Assembly (NCBI GenBank): GCA_035576005.1
Contig: DATLXH010000180.1
Coordinates: 1-31,842 of the forward strand
Direction: 5' to 3'
DNA length: 31,842 bases
Source: DATLXH01 sp035576005
GTDB taxonomy: Bacteria; Acidobacteriota; Thermoanaerobaculia; Gp7-AA8
The translations under genes were made by a program, and so were the position numbers. Below are positions 1-6,881 of this stretch, in pieces. Below the pieces are notes generated by a model. It did no database searches. It was not told the origin of the DNA and saw only the letters and a program-made list of their open reading frames with translations. The stretch's first letter is position 1. Every line of letters starts with the position of its first letter.

Positions 1-160
1 CGCCGCGAGACGACGGATAGCGGCCTGTCTGCTTCGTTGCACGGCAATTTCGCTCCTCGACATAGTGTCGACTATGCCTTCGTCGCAAAATCGCCGTGCG
101 CCTCGCATCCAAGCCACTCTCCGCCGTCTCACGACAAAGGTTTGTGAGAAATGCGGGCTA
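1..160 (+). repeat. Dispersed fold-back repeat, GAGAAATGCGGG-tail family, copy 1
   Basis: Positions 56-160 match the reverse complement of 10189-10297 with scattered differences. Shared landmarks are the CATAGTGTCGACTATG-type palindrome, the CGTGCGCCTCGCATCCA block and the closing GTGAGAAATGCGGGCT tail. Positions 5-55 look like a degenerate inverted copy of about 56-115, so the unit is a fold-back whose left end lies at or beyond the window edge. A 107-codon frame runs through it, but it has no coding support because the same peptide words recur in every copy of the repeat. No gene is seen before position 200. Confidence 0.7.
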
Positions 161-199
161 GGACCGACAGACAAGAGTGTCTGTCCTACGCCCCCTGCA

Positions 200-1315
200 T
201 CACCATCCTCTCGCCGGCGTCCACTCGTCGACGATCGCCCCGCCCTCAATTACGTGGTAGCGATCGAACATCGCTGCCGTGAGACAGGAGTGATTCGGCA
301 CGACCCGCAGCCTGTCGCCCACCTGGTACTTGCCCCCGCCCATGTCAGGCTCAGTGAGCCTCACTTGCCCATGCTCCTGCGAGAGTGAGTAGATCGTGAG
401 CGGAAGAGGTTCGAGCTGGTCGTTGCAGACGACTCCGTATCCCGCTGCGGGATTCAGATGCGTCGCCCCTGGATCTTTGGACAGCGCGAGGGCGCCGGCA
501 TCGATGATCAGCCGCCCCTCCTCCGGATAGGTCCCGATGATGGAGGTCAGCACCGTTGCCGCGCAATCACGGAGTGCGCATGTTCCGATAGCAGCCTGGA
601 AGGCATCGAAGAAAACGTAGTTGCCTGGACGGATTTCGTCTGCGCCTTCAAAGTCTGGCGCGACGACGCACGTGGGTGTCGAGCCCACACTTCGTGTCAG
701 CGATCGAAGCCCTTCCCCCTCCAGCCGCTCATTGAATCGACGCACGGCAGCGAGCTCTTCCAGAGCGACCGCTGCCACCTCGTTCCGGCTGGTCGCCTGA
801 TACGAGTGTCCGCCATGCGTGAGGAGTCCTCGGAACCTGACGTGCTTCGAGCTCCCCATCCGGAGTGCGAGATCGACACTTTCGGCTGCATCAGGGTTGA
901 CGCCGGAGCGGTGATACCCACAGTCGGTCTCGAGGAAAAGATCGAACACCACGTTGTTGGACTCTGCGTACTCTTCGATTGCGGTCAGGGTGAAGCCAGA
1001 GTCGACGAGCAGATTGAGTGTCTTTACGCGTCTCGCCAGTGACGCGGCACGCTCGAGCTTGCCCGCAGCGAAAGGGACGGCGTAGGTGATGTCGGTGAAT
1101 CCGCCGTCGGCGAAAAACTCTGCTTCGGCCAGTGTTGAAACCGTGATCGGTCCGATCGCTCCGCCATGCTGAAGATGCGCAATCTCGATCGTCTTGTGCG
1201 TCTTCACATGCGGTCGGAACTGCACATCGGTGCGGATCGCCTTGTCGCGCATCGCTCGCGTGTTTCTCTCGACGATCGTCTTATCGACAATGAGCGTCGG
1301 GGTTGCGATCTCCAT
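200..1315 (-). CDS. D-serine dehydratase / D-threonine aldolase-like PLP enzyme
   Basis: A 371-residue fold-type III PLP enzyme with an alanine racemase-like N-terminal barrel. The PHVKTHKT motif near residues 35-42 carries the lysine expected to bind PLP (K38). The C-terminal PNHSC segment supplies the His and Cys that bind zinc in eukaryotic-type D-serine dehydratases. Such enzymes remove D-serine or cleave D-3-hydroxy amino acids in the cytoplasm. The ATG at 1315 is chosen over an in-frame GTG at 1345 because a GGAG sits just upstream of it and the protein then begins MEIATPTLIVD, as is usual for the family. It diverges from dinB. The exact substrate (D-Ser, D-Thr or a related amino acid) cannot be told from sequence. 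Confidence 0.9.
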   Translation of the reverse strand: MEIATPTLIVDKTIVERNTRAMRDKAIRTDVQFRPHVKTHKTIEIAHLQHGGAIGPITVSTLAEAEFFADGGFTDITYAVPFAAGKLERAASLARRVKTLNLLVDSGFTLTAIEEYAESNNVVFDLFLETDCGYHRSGVNPDAAESVDLALRMGSSKHVRFRGLLTHGGHSYQATSRNEVAAVALEELAAVRRFNERLEGEGLRSLTRSVGSTPTCVVAPDFEGADEIRPGNYVFFDAFQAAIGTCALRDCAATVLTSIIGTYPEEGRLIIDAGALALSKDPGATHLNPAAGYGVVCNDQLEPLPLTIYSLSQEHGQVRLTEPDMGGGKYQVGDRLRVVPNHSCLTAAMFDRYHVIEGGAIVDEWTPARGW

Positions 1316-1572
1316 GAAGGCTCCAGTCACGAGCGCATCGAACACGAAGGTGTCGTCCCGAGCCTGGGCGTGTGGGCGGGAGGGGCGAGGGACGACACAT
1401 CGCTTCTTTTTCTCATTCGCGGCACGTTGACGTACATCGCTCGTGCTGACACGGTCGTGTGATTCTCTTCTATTTGTAGAAAGAAAAGCTCCATTCGACT
1501 CATCGCCTCGGGACCGATCGTAATCTTCACGAAACCAGGCTCCATCGAGGCAGAATAGTCCCGGTCACGACC

Positions 1573-2673
1573 ATGCGCAAAATCGTCCACATCGATATGG
1601 ACGCCTTCTATGCGGCAGTTGAGCAACGCGACAGGCCCGAGCTTCGAGGGAAGGCCGTGATCGTCGGGGGTGACCCCGCAAGTCGCGGAGTCGTCTGCAC
1701 GGCTTCATACGAAGCCAGGAAGTTCGGCGTCCACTCCGCGATGCCATGTTCGCACGCAAAACGCCTCTGCCCCGACGGGATTTTCGTCAAGCCTGAGTTC
1801 GCCCGGTATCGTGCGGTCTCCGAGCAGATCCGCGAGATCTTCCAGCGCCACACCCCTCTTGTCGAGCCTCTCTCTCTGGACGAAGCCTATCTCGATGTTA
1901 CGAATGAGTTGACCGGGATTCCTACCGCAACCGAGACGGCGGAGAAGATTCGCGAGGAGATTCGAAACGAGACGGGGCTCACTGCATCAGCCGGTGTCGC
2001 CCCGAACAAGTTCCTGGCGAAGATTGCTTCAGACTGGCGCAAGCCCGACGGCATCTTCGTGATCAAGCCTCATCAGATCGAGAGGTTTGTCGCAGGCCTG
2101 CGGATCCGCAAGATCCCAGGTGTCGGTCCCGCCACCGAGCGCTCGCTGAACTCACATGACATCGTCCTGGTGGGTGACCTGCTGGCATTCACGCCCGAGG
2201 CGCTGACGGACAAGTTCGGCAGCTTCGGAGTCAGGCTCTGGGAACTGGCAAGAGGGATTGACGAGTCACCGGTGATCTCTTCACACGAACGTAAGTCCTT
2301 TTCCTCGGAGAATACCTTCGCCTCGGATCTGACTCTCGCCGAAGTATCGACGTATCTCGAAGAGGCATCGAGAGTGCTCTGGCAGTCGGCATCCGCGAAG
2401 AGCCTCAGGGGCCGAACGGTCACCGTGAAGTTGAGACGATCGGACTTTGCGACGGCCACCCGACGCATAACGCCGCCCATCGCTCCGGCGTCAGCCAGCG
2501 ACCTTGCATCAATTGCCGTCTCCCTTCTGGAACGCTTCGACTTCGGCCCCGCGGCCCGATTCCGGCTCGCGGGAGTCGGGCTGTCGAACTTCGAGACCGA
2601 CGAAGCTGAAGGACAGACACTTTTGTCTTCCGAAGGTGAGCCGATCCAGAGTGAGTTACAGACCAATGGGTGA
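1573..2673 (+). CDS. dinB: DNA polymerase IV (Y-family translesion polymerase)
   Basis: A 366-residue Y-family polymerase that extends damaged or misaligned primer ends. The N-terminal motif HIDMDAFYAAVE gives the metal-binding D8 and an aromatic steric gate. SLDEAYLD near residue 101 gives D103 and E104. A helix-hairpin-helix segment (IPGVGPATERSL) lies near residues 175-190 and the little-finger domain follows. The usual C-terminal clamp-binding peptide (QLxLF-like) is not obvious; GQTLLSS near the end may be a degenerate form. It stands alone, divergent from the PLP enzyme. No SOS operator was recognised in the 257-bp upstream gap. Confidence 0.95.
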   Translation: MRKIVHIDMDAFYAAVEQRDRPELRGKAVIVGGDPASRGVVCTASYEARKFGVHSAMPCSHAKRLCPDGIFVKPEFARYRAVSEQIREIFQRHTPLVEPLSLDEAYLDVTNELTGIPTATETAEKIREEIRNETGLTASAGVAPNKFLAKIASDWRKPDGIFVIKPHQIERFVAGLRIRKIPGVGPATERSLNSHDIVLVGDLLAFTPEALTDKFGSFGVRLWELARGIDESPVISSHERKSFSSENTFASDLTLAEVSTYLEEASRVLWQSASAKSLRGRTVTVKLRRSDFATATRRITPPIAPASASDLASIAVSLLERFDFGPAARFRLAGVGLSNFETDEAEGQTLLSSEGEPIQSELQTNG

Positions 2674-2700
2674 CTCCAGGACGCTAGATCGGCCCTTGGC

Positions 2701-2747
2701 ATTCAGCATTCAACATTCTGGTGATTCGAGAATGTTGAATGTTGAAT
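2701..2747. repeat. 19-bp inverted repeat hairpin between dinB and the dehydrogenase
   Basis: Arms at 2701-2719 and 2729-2747 pair along 19 positions, the one non-Watson-Crick pair being G-U in RNA, around a 9-nt loop. The right arm holds two consecutive copies of a GTTGAAT word. There is no T-tract after it, so it is not a classic intrinsic terminator, but it could act as a weak one or as an mRNA 3' end stabiliser for dinB. Confidence 0.75.
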
Positions 2748-2820
2748 GAAAGGCTGGCGCCTACTCTACAATGCGCTCCCCGCGTGTCCACCGCGGAATC
2801 CCGACAGCAGAGAGGCCTCG

Positions 2821-3804
2821 ATGAACAACATCAAACCCGTCACGGTTGCGCAATACGGCATTGGACCGATCGGTGCGGAAATCGCCCGGTTGCTGCTGAC
2901 GAAATCCTGGGTCAGGATCATTGCAGCTGTGGACATCGATCCGGCCAAACAAGGCAAGGACCTCGGCGAGATCATCGGGCACGACTCAAAGATCGGCGTA
3001 CCGATCACGAACAAGCTCACTGTCCGTCCTGACGTCGTCTGCCACTCGACCGGTTCGAGACTGCGAGATGTTGAAGAACAGCTTCGTGATCTTCTGAGCG
3101 GCGGCAGTCACGTCGTGTCGACGTGCGAAGAGTTGTCATTCCCACTCGACGCAAAGATTCGTGACTCACTCCAGCAGGTCGCGCGTGGTGCGAACGTCAC
3201 ACTGCTCGGAACCGGTGTCAACCCCGGGTTCGTCATGGACAAACTCCCACTGACCCTGACGGCAGTCTGTCAGAGCGTGACCGAGGTGCAGGTGATGCGA
3301 AAGGTCAACGCGTCTCTACGGCGGGAGCCGCTGCAGCGCAAGGTTGGGGCCGGGATGAGCCGGAAGGAATTCGACAACGCGGTCAAGGGCGGAAATATCA
3401 AGCACATGGGCCTTCGCGAGTCGCTGATGATGATCGCGGATGGACTGAATGTCTCACTCGACACGATCTCGGACGAGAAGATCCTTCCCGTGCTCGCTGA
3501 GAAAGAGGTGGTGACTCAGTATCTTCAGGTCGCAGAGGGCGAAGTTGCGGGAGTCCATCAGACGATCAGCGGGGAACAGAAGGGTGTGATCAAGCTCGGC
3601 CTCGACATCAAGATGTACGTCGGAGCGGACAATCCGAGCGATCGGATCGTCATCAAGGGAGTTCCCGATGTGACGATGGAGATTGCGGGCGGCGTTCACG
3701 GAGATCGTGCGACAGCTGCCATGGTTGTAAACGCGATCCCGAGGGTCATCGCCGCCAGACCGGGAGTCCTGACAATGGACGACATCCCGGTCAGTTACCG
3801 TTGA
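2821..3804 (+). CDS. 2,4-diaminopentanoate dehydrogenase-like NAD(P) oxidoreductase
   Basis: A 327-residue protein of the dihydrodipicolinate reductase / 2,4-diaminopentanoate dehydrogenase group. The N-terminal Rossmann motif is QYGIGPIG (about residues 11-18). The middle carries LLGTGVNPGFVMD, a phrase I associate with the Ord branch, which oxidises 2,4-diaminopentanoate in anaerobic ornithine breakdown. The ATG at 2821 is preferred over upstream in-frame codons because AGAGAGG lies 5-6 nt before it and the Rossmann strand then starts close to the N-terminus. None of the other ornithine pathway genes (oraS/oraE, ortA/ortB) is nearby, so the true substrate may be another amino acid derivative. 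Confidence 0.8.
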   Translation: MNNIKPVTVAQYGIGPIGAEIARLLLTKSWVRIIAAVDIDPAKQGKDLGEIIGHDSKIGVPITNKLTVRPDVVCHSTGSRLRDVEEQLRDLLSGGSHVVSTCEELSFPLDAKIRDSLQQVARGANVTLLGTGVNPGFVMDKLPLTLTAVCQSVTEVQVMRKVNASLRREPLQRKVGAGMSRKEFDNAVKGGNIKHMGLRESLMMIADGLNVSLDTISDEKILPVLAEKEVVTQYLQVAEGEVAGVHQTISGEQKGVIKLGLDIKMYVGADNPSDRIVIKGVPDVTMEIAGGVHGDRATAAMVVNAIPRVIAARPGVLTMDDIPVSYR

Positions 3805-4121
3805 GCCGGGCCATGTCCTTAGATGTAGCCCGTCATCCATGCGTAAGAACAGTGAAACGTTGGTGAAGAGGTGATGACACGCGGCGTGGACTCGCGCCCC
3901 GAAGGGGCGAATCCCTCTCCCCGGCGGGGAGAGGGTGGTCGCGTAAGCGACCGGGAGAGGGGCCGCGAGAGATACGAAGACCTCGCCCTTTTCGAAGGAC
4001 TGGCGAGACTTTCACGCCCCTCTCCCTGCGTCGCTCCGCTCGCTTCCCTCTCCCCGCCGGGGAGAGGGATACGCCGCTTCGCGGCTCAACCACGTCAGTC
4101 AGTGAACCGGTTAGGTGCGTT
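3805..4121. other. Intergenic gap filled by a dispersed repeat
   Basis: This convergent gap holds repeat copy 1 (3865-4090) and nothing that looks coding. Reading frames crossing it on both strands are low-complexity translations of the repeat and recur at the second copy near 20.1 kb. Confidence 0.7.
3865..4090 (+). repeat. 226-bp dispersed repeat, copy 1
   Basis: Nearly identical, in the same orientation, to 20029-20253. Both start GAAGAGGTGATGACACGCGG and end GCGGCTCAAC. Each contains two strong hairpins in which CCCTCTCCCC pairs with GGGGAGAGGG around a 3-nt loop, plus smaller inverted repeats, so the transcript would be heavily structured. It lies between convergent genes, where it could serve as a bidirectional terminator or transcript end. 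Confidence 0.85.
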
Positions 4122-4421
4122 CTACGTTCTTCGCCGACTTCGCACGATCGCGAAGACACGGCAGAGGATCAATGAGCCCACTCCGAACACCAGCCATGCC
4201 GCGATCCATGAAACCGGCTCGCTTCGCATCCAGTTCCACATCGCGAGCGTGAGGAACCAGAGCCCCGAAACCAGCAGGAAAATCGTTCTCTGCTGGCGTC
4301 GATCGTCAGCGGATACGACCACCCTCTCACTCTCTTCCTTCCTGTCGTCAGACGCCATACTCCACGCCAGGGCGATCGTCGGAAAGAATCCAAGGATGAT
4401 GTTTGTGAGAACGAATGTCAT
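4122..4421 (-). CDS. Small membrane protein, function unknown
   Basis: A 99-residue protein with three likely transmembrane segments: MTFVLTNIILGFFPTIALAW at the N-terminus, TIFLLVSGLWFLTLAMW in the middle, and a WIAAWLVFGVGSLILC stretch near the end. The 25-residue loop between the first two is charged, and the C-terminus is basic (RSRRRT). It follows the radical SAM gene on the same strand after about 50 bp, so the two are probably co-transcribed. I do not recognise the family. Confidence 0.65.
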   Translation of the reverse strand: MTFVLTNIILGFFPTIALAWSMASDDRKEESERVVVSADDRRQQRTIFLLVSGLWFLTLAMWNWMRSEPVSWIAAWLVFGVGSLILCRVFAIVRSRRRT

Positions 4422-4471
4422 GCGTCACCGGCGGACGCGCTCAACCAGCGCGATCGAATGCCGCGATCCGC

Positions 4472-5554
4472 TCACGCCGCGGAAAGGAAATTTACGACCG
4501 TCGACGCAAGGTAAGCGCCGTAGGTGCGTGCATCGAACACGAGCGAGGAGGACATGAAGCAGGAGTGAGTGCAGTGACATTCTTTCGCTTTGATCGAAGC
4601 CCTCTGGGCATCCGCTTCCGGCGAGAACCATACTTTCCCGAAGTCATAGTCCGCGCTGCGAACGTTCCCCACAGGCTCGCGCAGCTCGCACATGCGTACC
4701 TCGCCGCGCGCATCGAGGACTCCTGAGATCGTGCCCGCATGACAGGGGCGCACCTGCGTTTCCTGTTCCAGTACTGAGAGCTCAACGCGTCGCGAGTACA
4801 TTTTCACAAAGCGAAGAAATCCGTCGTAGTTCCGGTAGCTCTTCCAGTAGCTCTCGAGCTGAGGAAGCACCTCGCGGAACCGATCGGTGGAGATCGGCTG
4901 AATGTTCTTGTCGGGCTGATCGCCACGAAGCATCTCGAAGGAATGGAACGACACCTTCGGGAAGTCGCGCCTCACGCCCTCACAGATCTCATCGAGATCA
5001 TCGACGTTGTAGCTGCACAGGCACGTGTGGAGATTCACGGTCAGATTGTCGAACCGATCTCGAAGGTCGATGAGCTTCGCGTAAGTCGCCTGAAGCTTTT
5101 TGTAATTGCCCGGTACGCCACGAATCCAGTCATGCTTTTCCCCGAGATGATCGAGCGAGAGATTCACGACGATCTGAGTGCTCGGGCAGCGAGTAAGGGC
5201 AGCTTCCACCGACTGAGCAATCAGGTTCGTCGAAACTCCGCCGGTAGGGATCGTGATCTGCTTGACATGATTCGTCGTGGACAGATGCTCACAGACGTCA
5301 GCGATGTCGCGACGCAGGAAGGGCTCTCCCCCACTCATGACGATGAACAGCATGTCGCCCAGCGAGTTGAACGTTTTCTTGATCTCGTCGAGGGAAAGCT
5401 CGTGCTCTTTGTTCTTCCGCAACTGTTCCCAGTTGAAGCAGGTCCTGCAGAACGAGTTGCAGTCGTAGGTCAGGCCCAGAATCATGTAAACGGGCTTCAT
5501 CCCTCGCTTGTCGACGAGGTACCTGAGGTATTGGAGCTTGTCTGAGAACTTCAT
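4472..5554 (-). CDS. Radical SAM protein with SPASM-type C-terminus
   Basis: A 360-residue radical SAM enzyme. LTYDCNSFCRTCFNW gives the CxxxCxxC cluster motif (C32, C36, C39), followed by MSGGEPFLRRDI for SAM binding. The C-terminal part has a Cys-rich pattern (RPCHAG, RMCELREPVGN, ECHCTHSC) typical of a SPASM auxiliary iron-sulfur domain. Such proteins modify peptides or install maturation groups, but no candidate peptide substrate is visible nearby. The ATG at 5554 is preferred to an upstream GTG at 5593 because GAGGGGG sits a few bases before it. It diverges from the glycosyltransferase gene and probably leads an operon with the small membrane protein. Confidence 0.85.
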   Translation of the reverse strand: MKFSDKLQYLRYLVDKRGMKPVYMILGLTYDCNSFCRTCFNWEQLRKNKEHELSLDEIKKTFNSLGDMLFIVMSGGEPFLRRDIADVCEHLSTTNHVKQITIPTGGVSTNLIAQSVEAALTRCPSTQIVVNLSLDHLGEKHDWIRGVPGNYKKLQATYAKLIDLRDRFDNLTVNLHTCLCSYNVDDLDEICEGVRRDFPKVSFHSFEMLRGDQPDKNIQPISTDRFREVLPQLESYWKSYRNYDGFLRFVKMYSRRVELSVLEQETQVRPCHAGTISGVLDARGEVRMCELREPVGNVRSADYDFGKVWFSPEADAQRASIKAKECHCTHSCFMSSSLVFDARTYGAYLASTVVNFLSAA

Positions 5555-5653
5555 CTGCCCCCTCGAACGAATGATGGCATCAGGCGATTCCACAAAGGTT
5601 TGCGCTCTCGGAGACTACCCGATGTTCGTGCGGTACTGTAGCGTTTGTCGCAC

Positions 5654-6676
5654 ATGACCGGCATCGCGCCACACTCCGGCTCCGGAGACCGTCTTCCTGA
5701 AGTGTCGGTCATCGTGCCGGCAGGTCGCGACGCTCCCTGGCTGAAGCAAACCCTCGACTCGCTTCTCGCTCAAAAGACGCAACGCGTTTTCGAGATCGTC
5801 GTCGTCGGCGACATCGCCAGCCAGCCCGTGATGGACCCGCGAATCATCCGGGTCGAGTTTCGCGACCTCAACCCTGCTGCGCGACGAAATGCCGGCGCTT
5901 CGCAAAGTCGAGGCGCGATTCTGGGTTTTATCGACGACGATGCAACCGCGGATCCCGACTGGATCGAGCGGGCGTGCCTGTTGTTCGCGGAGTCAACGGA
6001 CACCCTCGCTCTCGGAGGGCCCGATCCCGCGCCGGTGGATTCCCCATCCTCGGAGTTGCTGTCCGAAACGCTCCTTGCCACACCATTGATTGGAAGTGGG
6101 ATTGCCGCGCATGAGAATCGCCAGGGTACGTTCCGAATCACCTCGCCCCACGACCTCGCGCTGGTCAATCTGTTCGTAAAGCGCGAACGGTTCGAGGCGG
6201 CAGGCGGGTTCGACGAAACGATCGGCTACATCGGGGAAGACACCGCGCTTCTGGCGAAGCTGATTCAATCAGGCACCGTCCTTTACAGTAGCGACGTCGT
6301 CGTTCGTCATCGCCGTCGCCCGTTCCCCGGGCCTTACCTTCTGCAGCGCTGGAAGTATCGGCTCAAGGGAGGACGAATGTTCGCCCGCGGCATCCCTGCC
6401 TACAGAAAGAACCGCAAGGTCGCGATGCTGCTGACAGCGGGGACAACGTTCCTGGTCGTGATGGTCCTCGCTCCACCTCTCGCCGCGGTCCTGCTCGCGA
6501 TCTACCTCTCACTCACCTTCTTCCTCGGCGTGCGCGTAACCAGGCTGCCCATTCAGTGGTGGCCCCTCATCCCCATCGCGTTCCTCGCACATCACACAAC
6601 CTATTTCTTCGGGATCGTCACGGGAATCGTGAGCGAAGCGCTGCGAACCCGCATTTCTAATAGACCTCCGTCGTGA
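5654..6676 (+). CDS. Family 2 glycosyltransferase, membrane-anchored
   Basis: About 340 residues with a GT-A fold. VSVIVPAGRDAPWLKQTLDSL opens the nucleotide-sugar domain, GFIDDDATADPDW carries the DxD-type metal site, and AGGFDE followed by GYIGEDTALLAKL is the acceptor-side acidic motif. Two or three hydrophobic segments near residues 255-330 anchor it in the inner membrane. A TTG at 5645 could also start the frame; the ATG at 5654 is taken here. The last codons overlap one arm of an AACCCGCATTTCT inverted repeat, so the C-terminal tail is repeat-derived. Likely role: adding sugar to a cell-surface glycan or lipid. Confidence 0.85.
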   Translation: MTGIAPHSGSGDRLPEVSVIVPAGRDAPWLKQTLDSLLAQKTQRVFEIVVVGDIASQPVMDPRIIRVEFRDLNPAARRNAGASQSRGAILGFIDDDATADPDWIERACLLFAESTDTLALGGPDPAPVDSPSSELLSETLLATPLIGSGIAAHENRQGTFRITSPHDLALVNLFVKRERFEAAGGFDETIGYIGEDTALLAKLIQSGTVLYSSDVVVRHRRRPFPGPYLLQRWKYRLKGGRMFARGIPAYRKNRKVAMLLTAGTTFLVVMVLAPPLAAVLLAIYLSLTFFLGVRVTRLPIQWWPLIPIAFLAHHTTYFFGIVTGIVSEALRTRISNRPPS

Positions 6677-6690
6677 GAGAAATGCGGGTT
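6646..6690. repeat. 13-bp inverted repeat over the glycosyltransferase stop codon
   Basis: AACCCGCATTTCT at 6646-6658 pairs perfectly with AGAAATGCGGGTT at 6678-6690. The stop codon (6674-6676) lies between the arms. The right arm is the same tail module found at 160, 6807, 10189, 19946 and 20282. Confidence 0.75.
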
Positions 6691-6755
6691 AACAACGATT
6701 CCGAATCATGACTTACAGCGTAAGACCCCCTCCCCAGATCCCTCGCTCGCTACAG

Positions 6756-6810
6756 GGATGACATTGCCTGCCGCAGTGAATAGCGGAAAGACTGAGAGAA
6801 ATGCGGGCTA
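6756..6810 (+). repeat. GAGAAATGCGGG-tail repeat, short copy
   Basis: This 55-bp stretch matches the reverse complement of 19946-20001: GGATGACATTGCCTGC, then GCAGTGAAT.GCGG, then the closing GAGAAATGCGGGCTA. It sits in the 205-bp gap before the large glycosidase gene, about 70 bp upstream of its start. Confidence 0.7.
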
Positions 6811-6881
6811 TGGGGCAGTACCATGGTTGATCGAGTCGCTACGATCCTTGGCGTCGAGCGAATGAAAGAGGAGATCGTACG

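Noticed and set aside
65..388. 107-codon open frame containing VCEKCG
   Set aside because: Its first half is the dispersed repeat and its second half is antisense to the PLP enzyme; the same peptide words appear in each copy of the repeat.
1327..1545. Minus-strand frame starting MEPGFVKITIGPEAM upstream of the PLP enzyme
   Set aside because: It overlaps the enzyme's start region, has no recognisable family or good ribosome site, and its end reads as low-complexity sequence.
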